Positions 1 through 5,982 of a stretch of 6,132 bases of DNA are shown in pieces. This DNA comes from Candidatus Methanophagaceae archaeon. GTDB lineage: Archaea; Halobacteriota; Syntropharchaeia; Alkanophagales; Methanospirareceae. The stretch lies in assembly GCA_013374505.1 (NCBI GenBank), contig QENJ01000281.1, forward strand, positions 1 through 6,132, read 5' to 3'. Position 1 is the first letter of the stretch. Each line of letters starts with the position of its first letter. The translations under genes were made by a program, and so were the position numbers. Under the pieces are notes generated by a model. The model had not been told where the DNA came from and made no database searches. It worked only from the letters and a program-made list of their open reading frames with translations.

Positions 1-1137
1 AGATAGATTTAGCAGGCGAGATCGACCGAATCGTGGGCGTGGATCCACGCCAGAAGGTGACCTGCGGAGAGGCTGTTGTTGCCATGGTCCTGAACGTCCT
101 AGGATTTGTTGACCGACCCCTGTATCTATTCCCAGAGTTCATGGCGACAAAGCCAGTGGAGTTATTGATAAGGGAATGGTTAAAGGCGGACGATTTCAAT
201 GATGATGTCTTGGGACGGACCTTAGATAAGTTACGCGACAATGGCCCTGAGAGTGCATTCATGCAGATTACAGCCAATGCTTATAGAGAGTGTTCAGGGC
301 GCTTCCTTCACGGTGACACCACTTCAATAAACCTTCAAGGCGAGTATAAGCATGAAGAAGGTGAACCTGGATGCAGTGCCGATTAGAGATAACACATGGT
401 TATTCCAAGGACCGTAGACCCGATTTGAAACAGTTTGTTATCTCTCTGGTCCTGTCTGACAGTTTGCCCGTTTTTATACAGGCTTTGTGTGGCAATACTT
501 CCGACAAGAACCATTTCAGGGAGATGGTGAAAGAGTATGGGCAGTCATTGCAGGAGAAATGGGGCGAAGACAAAATATGGGTATGGGACAGTGCAGTATA
601 TACGGATAAGAATCTGGGAGAAATTTCTGAGGACTATACATGGATAACAAGGGTTCCAGAGACGTTATCAGAAGCAAAAGAAGTGCTGGAAAATTCATTG
701 TTGCTACAAACGAGTTGGACAGCGAGAAACTCAGTGATGAAGAAGCACTTACGGCTTACAAGGAGCAGCAATATGCGGAAAGAGGCTTTAGATTCCTTAA
801 GGACCCTTTCTTCTTTGCCAACAGTATGTTTCTGAAGAATGAGGGCAGGATAGTTGCAATGGTGATGGTAATGGGACTTGCGCTCGTGGTTTATAGTTTA
901 GCGGAGAAGAAGTTGCGGGAAGCGCTGGAGAGCGAAAACGAGACAATACCCGATCAAAAGAAAAAGCCAACGAAGAAACCAACGATGAGACGAGTATTTC
1001 AGGTATTTGAGGGTATTACCCTCCTTTACGTGGGATCCAAAATGGTGAAGGTCTTGAATTTAAGACCGATTCATGGAAAAATCCGCGCATTGCTCGGCAG
1101 TGAGTATGAGAAGATGTATTGTACCTGTTATGGATAG
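1..1137 (+). pseudogene. IS1634-like (IS4 superfamily) transposase, broken and 5'-truncated by the window edge
   Basis: This is the remains of a DDE transposase of the DUF4277/IS1634 type. The reading frame is already open at position 3 (IDLAGEIDRIVG), so the GTG at 33 is not the true start and the N-terminus lies outside. Frame 3 runs to a stop at 386 and carries DPRQKV, RPLYLFPEF and HGDTTS (first catalytic Asp at 315-317). Homology resumes in frame 2 from about 374 (EITHGYSKDRRPDLKQF, then VWDSAVYT with the second Asp at 587-589). Near 682-690 it jumps to frame 1 (AGKFIVATNELD, then YKEQQYAERGFRFLK with the catalytic Glu at 778-780), ending with TAG at 1135-1137. The Y-x2-Q-x3-E-x6-K spacing fits the IS4 YREK signature with Gln for Arg. 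From memory of the family, well over 100 residues normally lie between ITRVPETLSEAKE and the AGKFI segment; here they are missing. All three catalytic residues survive, but no intact protein can be made. Family assignment is secure; exact breakpoints are estimates. Confidence 0.88.
1..1137 (+). mobile_element. Insertion-sequence remnant (IS1634-like), ends not located
   Basis: The transposase pseudogene marks an immobile insertion sequence. The left end is outside the window. No right terminal inverted repeat can be called because its partner is not visible, so the element may extend beyond 1137, possibly to about 1380. No target-site duplication could be tested. Confidence 0.7.
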
Positions 1138-1517
1138 GAATTGCGTACTACTGAGGATCGTGGCATGGCAAAGCGGAAGAAGAAAGAGGCTGTTAGTCTA
1201 CCCCATCCACTTTTTCATACGAAATCGAGAGAGAATAGCGAAAAAAAGAATGTAGTCCGAGGTGTCATCTGCAATATGAATGTAAATCGGTATAACTTAC
1301 CTCATTTAACAGGTTCATAGCGGATTGAAATTCAGGAAATACCGTCTTTATAAACTTAAAGTGCGGAATGTGGGGTGTAATCAAATGATTTTTCCTTATT
1401 CTTTATCACCCTTATTTTTCTGTGTTCATGTTTAGTCACATATCACTTACTTAAGCACGAGTACCGATGACTTAAACTACATAGTTATCATAGGATTATA
1501 AAAGCTTTTTGTTTTTT

Positions 1518-1552
1518 AGACCTTAACCCCGAATCACGTAGGGGATATGTCT
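1518..1552. repeat. Imperfect inverted repeat (hairpin-capable)
   Basis: AGAC (1518-1521) pairs with GTCT (1549-1552), TA with TA inside it, and CCCC (1527-1530) with GGGG (1541-1544), around a 10-base loop. There is an A/A mismatch at 1526/1545 and small bulges. It is preceded by T runs on the + strand and not followed by any on either strand, so it does not look like a terminator. Function unknown. Confidence 0.4.
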
Positions 1553-1761
1553 CACCAAATACCTAGTAATATCTTATCTTTTGCTGATCAAACACTAAAT
1601 AGAACAGATACCATTGTCTTTTCCTCATTCCCCATATAGGGAGTATGTTTGTGCTATAAAAAACCAATCGTAACAGACTTAAATGATGAATTAACTTCGA
1701 ATTTCTGCTTTTTATCATGTGCTATTCCCCATCCCTGCGGAGTTAAGGTTTTAGAATAAGA

Positions 1762-1792
1762 AAACATGTACTAAAAGGGAAAAAACATGTTT
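1762..1792. repeat. Inverted repeat AAACATGT / ACATGTTT
   Basis: Eight-base arms at 1762-1769 and 1785-1792 flank a 15-base purine-rich spacer. The core ACATGT is itself palindromic, so the site can also be read as two direct copies. No adjacent gene start explains it; it could be a protein-binding site or chance in AT-rich DNA. Confidence 0.35.
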
Positions 1793-1873
1793 CTTTGGTC
1801 ACGCTTTCTTTTCCAGGGAACGGTTGTGTGTAATTAATCTTAATTTGCTGTTTATTATTTCATGTCTAAACGG

Positions 1874-1911
1874 AAAAAAAAGCGTGAGACGGTACAACGT
1901 CCGCCTCACGC
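1874..1911 (-). terminator. Hairpin plus U-tract terminator of the tungstate-binding protein gene
   Basis: Read on the minus strand, GCGTGAG (1911-1905) pairs with CTCACGC (1888-1882). An inner CGG/CCG pair (1903-1901 with 1892-1890) sits beyond one mismatch. The stem is followed at once by eight T residues (complement of A1874-A1881). It lies about 90 bases beyond the stop codon at 2000. The T run alone would serve as an archaeal terminator, and the G/C stem makes the call strong. It indicates that transcription of the 886-residue protein gene ends here. Confidence 0.8.
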
Positions 1912-1999
1912 AGATGACTGTACTAAGCCATTGGATAAAAATGGGGCGTAATACCAGCCATCCGATATGATACCTTACCGTGTTATATTCTCCTCGCTT

Positions 2000-4660
2000 T
2001 TACTCCCTTCTCTTTCTCAACCTGACATAACTAACGGCTAACAGTGCGGTAACCGCGAATACCACCCCGAAACAGGGTGTCTGTGGCGTGGGACTTGCCG
2101 CTGGACTTGGCATTGTAGTTGCCGGAGGCACAGTCGTTGGTAACACTACAGGGCTTGACGTTACTGTTGGCGAAGGTGCTGCTACAAGATACAGTGGCTC
2201 ACCAAACTCGTCTTTGCCAAAGTCGCCAATCACCTCCTGCCCTTCCGGCGATGACACAAACGCAATAAACTCCTTAGCCAGTTCATAGTTCACAGTCGGA
2301 TGTTTAGCAGGATTCACTGCGATTGCATGGTAATGATTAACCAGCACAGGATCACCTTCAACCAGAATGTCCAGATCCAGGTCTTTCTTCAACGTTACAT
2401 ACGTGCTCCTATCGGTCATGAAGTAACCCTGCTCAGTATTCGCTATTTTTAGTGTATCGCCCATAAAAGCGTCTGTCTCTTTATACCAGGCCCCTTTGGG
2501 TGTTACCCCTGCACTTGCCCAGATCGCCATCTCTTTTTTATGCGTTCCTGAATTATCACCTCGTGAAAAGAACAGCGAGTTTGTATTTGCGATTCTTTTG
2601 TACGCTTCTGCAACGTCTGTCATGCCCTGTATACCCGCGGGGTCGTCCTTTGGACCCACAATCACGAAATCGTTGTACATCATATAAGTCCGGTTTAACC
2701 CGTAGCCATCCTCGACAAATTGCTCCTCTGTTCCCGGTGCGTGTACCATTACAAGGTCCACCTTGCCTTCTCTACCGAGATCTAATGATGCACCACTGCC
2801 CGCTTTCGTTACTTCTACTTTGCAGCCATATCGTTCCTCGAACGGTTTGCTCAAAGCGTCAATCAATCCTAGTTCATACGGACTGCCGGTTGCCAATGTT
2901 AACGTATTTTTAACAGCATCCGGATGGTATAATGGCTCACCGTATTCATCTATTCCGAAATCACCGATTATTGTCTGTCCTTCTTCAGATGTAATGTATT
3001 CACTGAACGCCTTTGCAAGGTCATAATTGACATTCGGGTACTTTTCAGGGTTTGCTACCGCTACTTCGTATCTATTTGGATCGCCTACAACTAAAAGATC
3101 TAAACCACTTAGTTTATCACTCATCGCCGTAAACGTACTCGAATCAGCCATATGATATGCCCCTACATCATTCGCCATTCTTAAGGACGCCATCATGAAA
3201 TCGTGGCTTACCAAATACCAATCTTCCTCCGAGGGATCTATAGCAAGTTCCTTCAAGATGGCTTTCTCTCCCTTGTGCATTCCACCTTCATCTCCCCTTG
3301 AGAGGTACAGTGACTTCGTATTTGCAATCCTTCTATGTGCTTCTGTAAGATTAGAGATATCACCTATGCCCGCAGGATCATCCTCCGGACCTACGATGAC
3401 GAAATAGTTGTGCATAACGGCTTTTCTATCCGTACCATATCCTTCTTCTATGTACGTATCGAGAGCCTCTTTAGAATGACCTAAAGTGAGATCCACTTTA
3501 CCCTTTCTACCCAGATCCAATCCTTGCCCAGTCGATGCTTTAGTCACCTCCACAATGCAGTCATAGTTCTCCTCGAACGGTTTAGCCAATCCATTTATCA
3601 AACCAAGCTCGTATGGACTTCCTGTTGCAAGTGTCAACATCTGCTTAGTATAAGGCTTTAATTCGGCTGGTAAATTACCACTTCCCAATGCCGGAACGAT
3701 CGGAGTTTGTCCCCTATCGCCGAAAATCTTCTGCCCCGCATCGCCAATCACAAACTCCACGAACTCCAGCCCGAGTTCGGGATTATCTGCATTCTTTGGA
3801 ACGGTTATACCATATATAATTGTACTTGCAGTGATTGTCTCGCCATCAGCTCTTTGTAATTTGACTTTATTGTAGAAATCTTCATACGCTGCGTTGCCCA
3901 GGTCTATCTCTGTTGGCAAATCCACGTAGCTCAGGTTATGCTGAACGGCAACACTTCTGTATTCAAAAGCGTAGTCCAACCCACCTTCTTCTACCATCGC
4001 TACGAGCTCAACTGATTTCGGCCTTATGCTTACCTTATCGGTATTTGGCTTCATGTCTTCCGGCGTCTTTATTAGATACGTGCCTTCCTCTTCACTTATT
4101 GTAATCGCAGTGTTGTCGCTAATCAAATCGTCAAATATCATGTCATCACCGGTATACAGTTCCGCAAGCTGAAACACCATCACCGCTCGATAGCCGCAAG
4201 GATCGAGATTCGGATTTGAGAATGCGTAGACCACATCATCTCTGCGCAGAATCTCGTACCAGTTATCAGGCGTGATTTCTTCTGCATACTTGCTCTTCTC
4301 CGGATTGTACGCAAGCACCAGGTCATTCGTTGCGAATCGTACCACCCAATCTGCATACTCCAGATACATCATACTTGGTATAAGCGTGTAATCCGCAGAT
4401 GCAACCACATCTCCGTTCTTCCCAACATCCGTTACCTGTCGTATCGCCGCTATGCTACCCAATGACTCACGCCGTACGTCCACGTTCGGATGCACCGCCT
4501 CAAACTGTTTTTCTACTTCTTCCAAAGGCACGGCTAAACTGCCGGCGTGGAAGATTTTGATTGTCTGATCCTGCTCAGCACCTACTGGGCTGACGTAAAA
4601 AGCCGCTACGGATACGCATGCAATCACTATTCCCAATGCGAAAATTTTTCTGCTTTCCAT
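2000..4660 (-). CDS. wtpA: Secreted triple-domain tungstate/molybdate-binding protein (WtpA + TupA-like + TupA-like) with variant PGF-CTERM anchor
   Basis: This 886-residue protein is predicted to capture tungstate/molybdate outside the cell for ABC import. Residues 1-28 form a signal peptide (cleavage near VGA|EQ; VIAC at 12-15 could instead be a lipobox). Residues 33-340 are a WtpA/ModA-like domain: IFHAGSL (36-42), ASADY (87-91), SNPNLDPCGYR (148-158). Asp153 and Glu218 match the carboxylate pair I recall coordinating the metal in Archaeoglobus ModA. Residues 341-585 and 586-826 are two TupA-like domains, roughly half identical by eye, each starting LTLATGSPYELGLI and ending near GEPLY. 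Domain 3 keeps VHA (639-641) and SRGDNSGTH (699-707); domain 2 has GHS (394-396) and SRGDEGGMH (454-462). Residues 828-860 are a Ser/Thr/Pro stalk, followed by PCFG, a hydrophobic segment and RLRKRRE, a PGF-CTERM-like anchor. Usual WtpA or TupA proteins have one domain. The ATG follows GGTGA by 10 bases. No permease or ATPase gene is adjacent. The ligand is inferred from family. Confidence 0.9.
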   Translation of the reverse strand: MESRKIFALGIVIACVSVAAFYVSPVGAEQDQTIKIFHAGSLAVPLEEVEKQFEAVHPNVDVRRESLGSIAAIRQVTDVGKNGDVVASADYTLIPSMMYLEYADWVVRFATNDLVLAYNPEKSKYAEEITPDNWYEILRRDDVVYAFSNPNLDPCGYRAVMVFQLAELYTGDDMIFDDLISDNTAITISEEEGTYLIKTPEDMKPNTDKVSIRPKSVELVAMVEEGGLDYAFEYRSVAVQHNLSYVDLPTEIDLGNAAYEDFYNKVKLQRADGETITASTIIYGITVPKNADNPELGLEFVEFVIGDAGQKIFGDRGQTPIVPALGSGNLPAELKPYTKQMLTLATGSPYELGLINGLAKPFEENYDCIVEVTKASTGQGLDLGRKGKVDLTLGHSKEALDTYIEEGYGTDRKAVMHNYFVIVGPEDDPAGIGDISNLTEAHRRIANTKSLYLSRGDEGGMHKGEKAILKELAIDPSEEDWYLVSHDFMMASLRMANDVGAYHMADSSTFTAMSDKLSGLDLLVVGDPNRYEVAVANPEKYPNVNYDLAKAFSEYITSEEGQTIIGDFGIDEYGEPLYHPDAVKNTLTLATGSPYELGLIDALSKPFEERYGCKVEVTKAGSGASLDLGREGKVDLVMVHAPGTEEQFVEDGYGLNRTYMMYNDFVIVGPKDDPAGIQGMTDVAEAYKRIANTNSLFFSRGDNSGTHKKEMAIWASAGVTPKGAWYKETDAFMGDTLKIANTEQGYFMTDRSTYVTLKKDLDLDILVEGDPVLVNHYHAIAVNPAKHPTVNYELAKEFIAFVSSPEGQEVIGDFGKDEFGEPLYLVAAPSPTVTSSPVVLPTTVPPATTMPSPAASPTPQTPCFGVVFAVTALLAVSYVRLRKRRE
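2183..3640 (-). repeat. Intragenic tandem duplication of a TupA-like domain
   Basis: The two units span 3640-2906 (residues 341-585) and 2905-2183 (residues 586-826), head to tail with no linker. Shared strings include LATGSPYELGLI, LDLGR.GKVDL, FVIVGP.DDPAGI and IGDFG.DE.GEPLY. The DNA copies have diverged clearly (for example around 3600-3640 against 2866-2905), so the duplication is old and not an assembly artefact of identical repeats. Confidence 0.85.
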
Positions 4661-4666
4661 TAATTA

Positions 4667-4681
4667 CATATCACCGATATG
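4667..4681 (-). promoter_or_regulatory. Ribosome binding site GGTGA inside a perfect palindrome upstream of the tungstate-binding gene
   Basis: On the minus strand GGTGA (4675-4671) lies 10 bases before the ATG at 4660 and sets this start. It is embedded in CATATC-GGT-GATATG (4681-4667), six-base arms with a three-base centre. The palindrome also covers the transcription start predicted from the TATA box (about 4678). It could be an operator or an RNA hairpin hiding the ribosome site; both are inferences. Confidence 0.55.
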
Positions 4682-4699
4682 CAGGTATGTGCTATTCGA

Positions 4700-4715
4700 C
4701 ATAAAAAGGTTTTCG
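4700..4715 (-). promoter_or_regulatory. BRE/TATA promoter of the tungstate-binding protein gene
   Basis: The minus strand reads CGAAAACCTTTTTATG, a purine-rich BRE followed by an archaeal TATA-like box. An A10 tract (complement of 4716-4725) lies directly upstream. The box centre near 4705 predicts a start near 4678 and a leader of about 18 bases holding GGTGA. The same CGAAAAC-N2-TTTTATG pattern precedes trmO. Confidence 0.6.
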
Positions 4716-4812
4716 TTTTTTTTTTCTCTTTCTGAACAAACTTAATTTATACACTCAATATCAACATAGGCTATGCCATTAATAATGACGGACTCACCCA
4801 GAAACAAGTTAC

Positions 4813-5319
4813 CTATTCATGCCTATGCTTGCTGGATTCGCCCTTGGCCATGTCCAGGTTAGGATTACTGAGCCATCCACTTTTTGCATTCGCTCTATTG
4901 TCAAACAGTGGCACGAACGGCTTTATATCGAGTAGCATCGTTCCGTCTATGATGTCAACTTCACTTATTTCCAATTTAGTCCCTCTCACCCAATTCAACT
5001 TCACGATAGACAACCCGATGGGATTTGGTCTTTTGAAATGCCTTATCGCAAAGATCCCGTGTTGTGCTTCTTCTAAAAACGGTATTGAAATTAATGAATA
5101 TCCATCCGCGAGATGAAAATGGTAAATAAGGATGATGTGCGAAAAGCCTTCGAGGTCCTTGAGTCCTTCAGCATATTCTGGATATACCTCCACTTCGCCC
5201 TTAGCGTCTTTTGCAAACACGCTTTGAATTGGTGCTTCTTTTTTAGTTCTGAATTCCGTATGTATGACTCCAATTGGTCTGTATATTACCTTATCTATTT
5301 CCCTCACACTTCTTTCCAT
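4813..5319 (-). CDS. trmO: TrmO/TsaA-like tRNA (adenine-N6)-methyltransferase
   Basis: This 168-residue protein belongs to the TsaA/TrmO (UPF0066) family. In bacteria these SAM-dependent enzymes methylate N6 of t6A37 in threonine tRNA; the substrate of archaeal members is less certain. Family signatures are YRPIGVIHTEF (13-23), GLKDLEGFSHIILIYHFH (52-69), GIFAIRHFKRPNPIGLS (88-104) and DIIDGTMLLDIKPFVPLFD (122-140). The usual ATRSPxRPNPIG reads AIRHFKRPNPIG here. The protein lacks the C-terminal extension of the E. coli enzyme, as expected for the short archaeal form. The ATG at 5319 was chosen over an in-frame ATG at 5358 because the longer start lies in the TATA box and adds a Cys-rich stretch unlike the family. 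No strong Shine-Dalgarno sequence is visible. It is divergent from the Nudix gene and ends 152 bases before the tungstate-binding gene, which has its own promoter. Confidence 0.88.
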   Translation of the reverse strand: MERSVREIDKVIYRPIGVIHTEFRTKKEAPIQSVFAKDAKGEVEVYPEYAEGLKDLEGFSHIILIYHFHLADGYSLISIPFLEEAQHGIFAIRHFKRPNPIGLSIVKLNWVRGTKLEISEVDIIDGTMLLDIKPFVPLFDNRANAKSGWLSNPNLDMAKGESSKHRHE

Positions 5320-5355
5320 ATTACAACCACAGATGTGCAAGAATAAACCACTAAA

Positions 5356-5371
5356 CATAAAATTGTTTTCG
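5356..5371 (-). promoter_or_regulatory. BRE/TATA promoter of trmO
   Basis: The minus strand reads CGAAAACAATTTTATG, matching the promoter of the neighbouring tungstate-binding gene at 14 of 16 positions. The box centre near 5361 predicts a start near 5335, about 16 bases before the ATG at 5319. Its overlap with the ATG at 5358 argues against that longer start. Confidence 0.55.
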
Positions 5372-5390
5372 GTTTTTGCAGGTTTTCAAA

Positions 5391-5399
5391 AAAATATTT
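5391..5399 (+). promoter_or_regulatory. TATA-like box of the Nudix gene
   Basis: The sequence AAAATATTT follows a purine run (C then A residues at 5387-5393). Its centre near 5395 lies about 28 bases before the ATG at 5423. This spacing and the lack of a Shine-Dalgarno sequence suggest a leaderless or nearly leaderless transcript. Confidence 0.4.
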
Positions 5400-5422
5400 G
5401 CTTGCTCTTACAACATACCTCT

Positions 5423-5941
5423 ATGAACGAAGAGAAGACCATCGAACGTGAGCAGATATATAACGGCAGGGTTGTTCAGTTACGGGTGGATACGGTTTCC
5501 TTACCAGGGGGCATAACAAAGAAGCGTGAGGTTGTCGTGCATCCGGGTGCTGCCGCTATTGTTGCATTGAACGAGAACAAAGAGGTGTTGTTAGTGGAGC
5601 AATACAGAAAGGCGGTGGAGAGCATAACTTTAGAGCTACCTGCAGGTACGCTTGAAGCAGGCGAATCGCCGGAAGAGTGTGCCCGCAGGGAGATAATCGA
5701 GGAAACTGGTTTTCAGGTATCGAACCTGGAAAAGCTGGTTGCGTTTTTTCCTTCGCCCGGGTTCAGTAGCGAGATAATACATGTGTTCAAAGCGAGCGGG
5801 TTAAAACAAAAATACGACGTTGAAGCGGAACTTGCGATACGGTTCGTGGGGCTGGCGGATTTATTGGAAAGAATAAGAAACGGCGAGATAAAGGATGGTA
5901 AGACCGTTATTGGTGTGCTGATGGCTGCTACAACGGGTTAG
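5423..5941 (+). CDS. Nudix hydrolase, ADP-ribose pyrophosphatase type
   Basis: This 172-residue cytosolic enzyme is predicted to split ADP-ribose into AMP and ribose 5-phosphate, clearing a reactive NAD breakdown product. A complete Nudix box (G-x5-E-x7-R-E-U-x-E-E-x-G-U) runs from Gly75 to Phe97: GTLEAGE, RE at 89-90, EE at 93-94, TGF. It supplies the metal-binding glutamates. VVHPGAAAIVAL (38-49), VEQYRKAVE (58-66) and ELPAG (71-75) are typical of the ADP-ribose subfamily. FPSPGFSSE (109-117) places a Pro about 15 residues after the box, the ADPRase hallmark. Length is normal. The frame is open upstream to an ATG at 5264, but that extension would overlap trmO and its promoter, and the family begins near MNEEKTIEREQIYNGRVV. 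Related Nudix enzymes acting on other nucleoside diphosphate sugars cannot be excluded. Confidence 0.92.
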   Translation: MNEEKTIEREQIYNGRVVQLRVDTVSLPGGITKKREVVVHPGAAAIVALNENKEVLLVEQYRKAVESITLELPAGTLEAGESPEECARREIIEETGFQVSNLEKLVAFFPSPGFSSEIIHVFKASGLKQKYDVEAELAIRFVGLADLLERIRNGEIKDGKTVIGVLMAATTG

Positions 5942-5982
5942 AATGATGCCGTAAACGTCTGAAATGGGCACAATCGAAAAAG

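Larger units (their letters stand above)
1138..1999. other. AT-rich intergenic stretch without a convincing gene
   Basis: All frames are cut frequently by stops, and only very short open stretches occur. No tRNA, rRNA or CRISPR pattern was recognised. The first part (to about 1380) may be the decayed right end of the insertion sequence. T-rich tracts on the + strand (around 1387-1420 and 1505-1517) could stop transcription coming from the IS remnant. TATA-like strings on the + strand at 1496-1504 and 1654-1663 have no recognisable gene downstream. The terminator of the tungstate-binding gene sits at its right end. Confidence 0.6.

Noticed and set aside
640..681. ATG at 640 as a true start of the C-terminal transposase piece
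   Set aside because: Its first 13 or so residues are out-of-frame sequence of the upstream transposase segment; homology begins only near 685.
1073..1255. Small + strand ORF overlapping the transposase end
   Set aside because: Basic, low-quality translation out of frame with the transposase; no start signal.
1138..1999. CRISPR array, tRNA or replication origin in the gene-free stretch
   Set aside because: No regularly spaced repeats, no cloverleaf pattern and no clustered origin boxes were seen.
2088..3407. Several + strand ORFs inside the tungstate-binding gene
   Set aside because: They are antisense shadows of an 886-codon gene with clear domains on the minus strand.
4743..4751. Second TATA-like string (TATAAATTA on the minus strand) upstream of the tungstate-binding gene
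   Set aside because: It would place the start about 60 bases before the ATG and lacks the BRE shared by the 4700-4715 box; a weak secondary promoter is not excluded.
4767..4777. Palindrome CATAGGCTATG between trmO and the tungstate-binding gene, considered as the trmO terminator
   Set aside because: The stem is short and no T run follows on the minus strand; downstream sequence is A-rich there.
4661..4812. Moco/Tuco-type riboswitch before the tungstate-binding gene
   Set aside because: The predicted leader is only about 18 bases, too short for an aptamer, and no multi-stem structure was seen.
5320..5358. Longer trmO start at 5358
   Set aside because: The ATG lies in the predicted TATA box and the extra residues (including FLHICGCN) are not family-like; 5319 fits the promoter spacing.
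5264..5422. Longer N-terminus for the Nudix protein from the ATG at 5264
   Set aside because: It would overlap the trmO 5' end and both promoters, and the added residues have no family counterpart.
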